DNA of 9,249 nt. Origin: Firmicutes bacterium UBA5449. GTDB lineage: Bacteria > Bacillota > SHA-98 > UBA4971. Shown piece by piece: positions 6,777 through 9,249 of the stretch (the first letter of the stretch is position 1; every line of letters starts with the position of its first letter). The position numbers were made by a program, and so were the translations under genes. The stretch lies in NCBI GenBank assembly GCA_002424305.1, contig DIQZ01000095.1:64689-73937 (forward strand), given 5' to 3'. The notes below the pieces were generated by a model, which saw only the letters and a program-made list of their open reading frames with translations, searched no databases and had not been told where the DNA came from.

Positions 6777-7995
6777 GAATGTTCTGCCTTTTGCGATATT
6801 GTGCAGTGTTCCTTTTGTCATGGTGCTGGGTAATTCCATGCTCATCCCTGTGCTTCCAAAAATCAAATCCGTTCTTCATCTGACTCAGCTTCAGACCGGT
6901 CTTATTATCACCGCTTTTTCTGTTCCTGCAGGTCTGGTTATTGCATTCGTTGGCATTCTCTCTGATCGAATCGGCCGTAAGAAGGTAATCTCTCCGGCTC
7001 TGGTAATATATGGCCTAGGGGGAGCAGGAGCTGCAGCAGCCGGGGTACTCCTCGACAATCCATATCCTGCTATTTTGGTGGCTCGAGTAATTCAAGGTAT
7101 AGGCGCTGCAGGAACAGCGCCTATAGCTATTGCATTAACAGGTGACATATTCCAGTCAGAGGAAAGAAGCAAAGCTCAGGGCTTACTTGAATCTTCAAAC
7201 GGGTTGGGAAAGGTTCTGAGTCCTGTCCTTGGGGCAGGTAGCGGGCTTCTTAGTTGGTGGGCACCTTTTGCGCTATATGCTGCTATTTCAATACCGGCAG
7301 CCATTGCTGTTTGGTTTCTTATCCCCGAACCAAAGCAGAAAGGACAGAAAACGCCGATACGCCAATACTTTCACGATCTTTGGGAGATCCTGAAGAAGAA
7401 AAGTTGGTCTTTGGCCGCTTGCTATCTTGCAGGCGGAGCAGTGCTGATGATCTTGTTTGGTGTGTTGTTTTATTTCTCTGATTTGCTTGAATCGCGATTT
7501 CAGGTTACAGGACTGCTTAAGGGGATCATAATAGCCGTTCCAATACTGGTCATGTCAGTAACTTCGTTCTTAGTCGGACTTTTCATGGAGACACATAGGA
7601 ATCTGTTAAAGGTTGCGACCTGGGTAGGATTACTGGTGATTGCAGCAGCTCTTGCAGTATCAGCGCTCATAACAGAAGCCTTGTGGCTTGGCGTTACCAT
7701 GGCATTTGTTGGGCTAGGCAGTGGGTTTGTGCTGCCATCCCTTGATACTATGGTAACCAGCGCAGCCGGTGGGCAAGCCAGGGGAATGGTGACGTCAGTG
7801 TATGGTGCTGTGCGGTTCTTTGGCGTAGCGTTAGGGCCTCCGGCCTTTGGATTGCTTATGGAACACGGACGCCTTGTTGTCTTTGTTCCACCTGCGTTGT
7901 TAGCAGGCATTGCAGCGGTATTTGTCGGCATCGCATTGAGGCTCGAACTTGTGACCCCGCCTGAGGCCAAGGATCCGGCCAATGATTCGGCCTGA
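6766..7995 (+). CDS. Major facilitator superfamily transporter, DHA1-type drug:proton antiporter family
   Basis: Cytoplasmic-membrane secondary transporter, 409 aa, the usual length for a 12-helix MFS protein. GTG 6766 is the start: GAGGTGG lies 9 bases upstream and the first helix begins within ten residues. Motif A is GILSDRIGRKK at 63-73 (loop 2-3), motif B RVIQGIGAAG at 107-116 (helix 4), and a motif-C-like stretch NGLGKVLSPVLGAGSG at 145-160 (helix 5) is the mark of antiporters. A central cytoplasmic loop rich in K (about 192-215) separates the two halves. The gene is alone on its strand and divergent from UPF0756. Export of a drug or metabolite is the family expectation; the substrate is unknown. 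No clear terminator follows before the palindrome array. Confidence 0.92.
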   Translation: MKPKNVLPFAILCSVPFVMVLGNSMLIPVLPKIKSVLHLTQLQTGLIITAFSVPAGLVIAFVGILSDRIGRKKVISPALVIYGLGGAGAAAAGVLLDNPYPAILVARVIQGIGAAGTAPIAIALTGDIFQSEERSKAQGLLESSNGLGKVLSPVLGAGSGLLSWWAPFALYAAISIPAAIAVWFLIPEPKQKGQKTPIRQYFHDLWEILKKKSWSLAACYLAGGAVLMILFGVLFYFSDLLESRFQVTGLLKGIIIAVPILVMSVTSFLVGLFMETHRNLLKVATWVGLLVIAAALAVSALITEALWLGVTMAFVGLGSGFVLPSLDTMVTSAAGGQARGMVTSVYGAVRFFGVALGPPAFGLLMEHGRLVVFVPPALLAGIAAVFVGIALRLELVTPPEAKDPANDSA

Positions 7996-8112
7996 GAGCA
8001 AAACACATCTTTCACTACACGTTTTTCTGCCTTCCTGTGACGGTTGCTTTCTTCAACGGCGGAAAATCATCTATGCTTCATTTGGTGGGGATTCGATCGT
8101 TTTGTCCTAAAC

Positions 8113-8606
8113 ATTGGTACACAATCGAGCACACAGTCTACCGGTTCTCCTCAAATGACTCTGAGTTGCTCTTATATGGATAAGATTAACAGATGCTTTG
8201 CATGTCGTTGCTCTGTTTTCGATCACCTAGACCCTGATCCGTGCTCGAAAACAGAACACCTTATTCTAAATCTGCTTAGGTTATTAGGTAGTTGCTCTAT
8301 AATCGAGCACAGTTTCTAGAAACGTGCGTCAAAAACGTGCACCTTTTCAAAAAGTGTGTAAGAATTTCGAGCAGGCTATGCTGATACTTTCTAAAATATG
8401 GGCTTAGTGCTCCACTTTCTACCACTAAAACGAAAAACGTGCTAGAAAAACGAGCACCCCAACCTTCTAGTATGCTCTATTCTCGACCACCCTCAAGCAT
8501 TTCTAGGCTAATTCGTGAAAGTGTGCTCGAAACTAGAGCACTCATACGAAAAGTGTGGTCGAAATTCTTACACTCGTTTCCTGGAGTATGCTCGATTCTC
8601 GGTTGC
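8113..8606. repeat. Array of about twelve 20-nt imperfect palindromes with a 116-bp higher-order period
   Basis: Units start at 8113, 8207, 8240, 8291, 8323, 8354, 8406, 8438, 8471, 8522, 8554 and 8587; a weak half-unit lies at 8165 and possible decayed ones at 8043 and 8081. The approximate consensus is GTGCTCNAAANTCGAGCAC, two inverted TGCTC/GAGCA arms around an AT-rich centre. The best copies are 8522-8541 (GTGCTC/GAGCAC), 8438-8457 and 8291-8310. Spacing repeats as 32, 33, 51, so units form triplets that recur every 115-117 bases from 8291 on. The 31-base spacer inside each triplet period also shows likeness (CTAGGCTAATTCG at 8503, CCAGGTTAATTCG at 8618). Copies differ, so the array is old or diverging. 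I know no repeat family like it. Confidence 0.8.
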
Positions 8607-8663
8607 CGGCAATCGCCCCAGGTTAATTCGGAGAAACGTAGTCAATTTTATGGCGCTTTCAAG

Positions 8664-8789
8664 TTTGACCGCAAATGCAAATTTGACTGCAAAAGCAAAC
8701 TTATCTGTGCAGGTAGGCTCAATCGTTAAGATAAGCTCAGCCGTGTAGGTAGGCTCAGGTGTGCAGGTAAACTCTACCGCAGAAGCGAA
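8664..8789 (+). repeat. 18-bp tandem repeat, seven copies
   Basis: Units begin at 8664, 8682, 8700, 8718, 8736, 8754 and 8772. Copies 1 and 2 match at 16 of 18 bases (TTTGACCGCAAATGCAAA and TTTGACTGCAAAAGCAAA); copies 5 and 6 match at 13 of 18. Eighteen bases equal six codons, so the repeat keeps frame. It begins about 58 bases after the last palindrome unit and is unrelated to it in sequence. Confidence 0.75.
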
Positions 8790-8882
8790 TCCAACAAAAA
8801 GCCTGTTAGCTTCGCTACTACATACGTTATGGCGGTCGTCACGGGGTTGGATGAAGCCCGGGCTGACATTCTTCAAGAAAGC

Positions 8883-8920
8883 TTACAGGATGGTAATATC
8901 GCAGAGGCGTTACAGGATGG
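8883..8920 (+). repeat. 27-bp direct repeat (two copies) encoding a nine-residue repeat
   Basis: TTACAGGATGG occurs at 8883-8893 and 8910-8920, a 27-base step. In the frame ending at 8945 it encodes ESLQDGNIA followed by EALQDGDNI. Keeping both frame and sense supports this tail having been coding. Confidence 0.6.
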
Positions 8921-8993
8921 CGATAACATAGATACTCAACATTAGTAAGAGTGAAACTTGACGAAAGATTAATGATGAAAAAGTGCAAAGATC

Positions 8994-9022
8994 TTGCTCT
9001 TAGACACTGGATATGCTATATT
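8994..9022 (+). promoter_or_regulatory. Promoter of the tRNA-Ser(GCU) / tRNA-Arg unit
   Basis: TTGCTC (8994-8999) and TATATT (9017-9022) with a 17-base spacer and extended -10 TGC. Predicted start is near 9029. The leader begins with a small hairpin, CCAGG (9031-9035) with CCTGG (9042-9046). Very similar in layout to the tRNA-Ser(UGA) promoter. Confidence 0.78.
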
Positions 9023-9089
9023 ATCAAGTGCCAGGGCAGAACCTGGGAACGGATGTTGCTCCGGAGAATGCAAACAAGTTAATCTGAGC

Positions 9090-9182
9090 GGAGAGATACC
9101 CAAGTTGGCTGAAGGGGAAGGTTTGCTAAACCTTTAGGCGGTTCAAAACCGCGCGGGGGTTCGAATCCCCCTCTCTCCGCCA
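9090..9182 (+). tRNA. tRNA-Ser(GCU), CCA encoded
   Basis: Acceptor GGAGAGA (9090-9096) pairs with TCTCTCC (9172-9178), then discriminator G9179 and CCA 9180-9182. Anticodon stem AAGGT/ACCTT encloses TTGCTAA, anticodon GCT at 9125-9127. The long variable arm is a perfect GCGGTT...AACCGC hairpin (about 9138-9152), and the T-loop GTTCGAATCC is canonical. It reads AGC/AGU codons. It shares the G-CCA end expected by the serS T-box, and leads directly into tRNA-Arg. Confidence 0.97.
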
Positions 9183-9195
9183 TTTTATGTCAAGT

Positions 9196-9249
9196 GCGCC
9201 CGTAGCTCAGTGGATAGAGCGTCTGACTTCGGATCAGAAAGTCGGGGGT
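9196..9249 (+). tRNA. tRNA-Arg(UCG), cut by the window end
   Basis: The 5' 54 bases of a tRNA: acceptor strand GCGCCCG, TA at positions 8-9, D-stem GCTC with loop AGTGGATA, then anticodon stem TCTGA/TCAGA enclosing CTTCGGA, anticodon TCG at 9229-9231. The T arm and 3' end are outside. It starts 13 bases after tRNA-Ser(GCU) with no promoter between, so the two are co-transcribed. Confidence 0.93.

Larger units (their letters stand above)
8650..8945 (+). pseudogene. Probable broken small gene with hexapeptide repeats
   Basis: From ATG 8650 the frame reads MALSSLTANANLTAKAN and continues in six-residue steps with hydrophobic residues at positions 3 and 5, a variable polar residue at 4 and N/G/S at 6. 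Many differences between copies are in third codon positions (TTG/TTA, GCA/GCG, AAT/AAC), which suggests past coding in this frame. At 8746-8748 a TAG stands where two sister copies have CAG, a nonsense change. Past about 8790 the protein-like frame is a different one: PVSFATTYVMAVVTGLDEAR onward to TAG 8943-8945, so a frameshift is also implied. There is no good ribosome site at 8650. The product is not recognised; alternatively the last part (ATG 8829, 38 aa) is a separate tiny frame. Calling one former gene is inference. Confidence 0.35.
7996..8993. other. 1-kb region without intact genes: repeat arrays and decayed coding sequence
   Basis: Runs from the MFS stop to the tRNA-Ser(GCU) promoter. 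It contains the palindrome array (8113-8606), an 18-bp tandem repeat (8664-8789), a coding-like tail ending at 8945 and an A-rich stretch before the promoter. Longer open frames here, on either strand, run through the repeats and lack ribosome sites; I treat them as incidental. Confidence 0.7.

Noticed and set aside
8113..8606. CRISPR array
   Set aside because: Units are diverged 20-mers separated by only about 12 or 31 bases with two alternating spacings; spacers are themselves partly alike and no cas gene is present.
8439..8748. Plus-strand frames of 77-96 codons running from the palindrome array into the hexapeptide repeat
   Set aside because: Their 5' parts are translations of palindrome units; the 116-bp period is not a multiple of three, so the array itself is not coding.
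8568..8876. 102-codon minus-strand frame through the 18-bp repeats
   Set aside because: It starts with TTG without a ribosome site and runs into the palindrome array; the synonymous pattern favours the plus-strand frame.
2698..9182. Genomic island att sites at the tRNA-Ser 3' ends
   Set aside because: The similar 3' ends belong to two complete tRNA-Ser genes; there is no extra copy of a tRNA end and no integrase gene.

Overview
The window reads as chromosome of an anaerobic, Gram-positive-type bacterium, most likely a Bacillota (Clostridia-like) lineage. The reasons are a pyruvate:ferredoxin oxidoreductase subunit, a complete serine T-box leader in front of seryl-tRNA synthetase, tRNA genes with encoded CCA ends, strong AAGGAGG-type ribosome sites and UPF0756/DUF441. 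Nothing in the sequence fixes the genus.

Layout. (1) 1-807: 3' part of the beta subunit of pyruvate:ferredoxin oxidoreductase. (2) 812-2510: a sigma-A-type promoter, a T-box riboswitch with UCC (Ser) specifier and its own terminator, then serS and a terminator hairpin. (3) 2531-2721: promoter and tRNA-Ser(UGA). (4) 2722-5763, minus strand: a nitrate/sulfonate/taurine-type ABC importer (substrate-binding protein, permease, ATPase). The binding protein and permease genes are separated by an unusual 346-base gap holding a long inverted repeat and a possible decayed reading frame. (5) 5929-6375, minus: a UPF0756 membrane protein. (6) 6766-7995, plus: a 12-TM MFS exporter with an odd leader. (7) 7996-8993: no intact gene. 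It holds an array of about twelve 20-nt imperfect palindromes in a 116-bp higher-order period, then an 18-bp (hexapeptide) tandem repeat that looks like a broken coding sequence. (8) 8994-9249: promoter, tRNA-Ser(GCU) and the 5' part of tRNA-Arg(UCG).

How it fits together. serS, its tRNA-Ser genes and the T-box form a serine-charging module: the T-box bulge UGGC is complementary to the GCCA 3' end of both tRNA-Ser genes here, although the UCC specifier calls for a GGA-anticodon tRNA-Ser that lies outside the window. serS followed by tRNA-Ser/tRNA-Ser/tRNA-Arg is a familiar arrangement in Bacillota, often near the replication origin. From that I infer that the roughly 6.3 kb of transporters, UPF0756 and repeats between the two tRNA-Ser genes is a lineage-specific insertion or variable segment.

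The most unusual element is the palindrome array at 8113-8606. Its spacings (about 32 and 51 bp, close to three and five helical turns) would put every site on one face of the DNA. I do not recognise it as a known repeat class.
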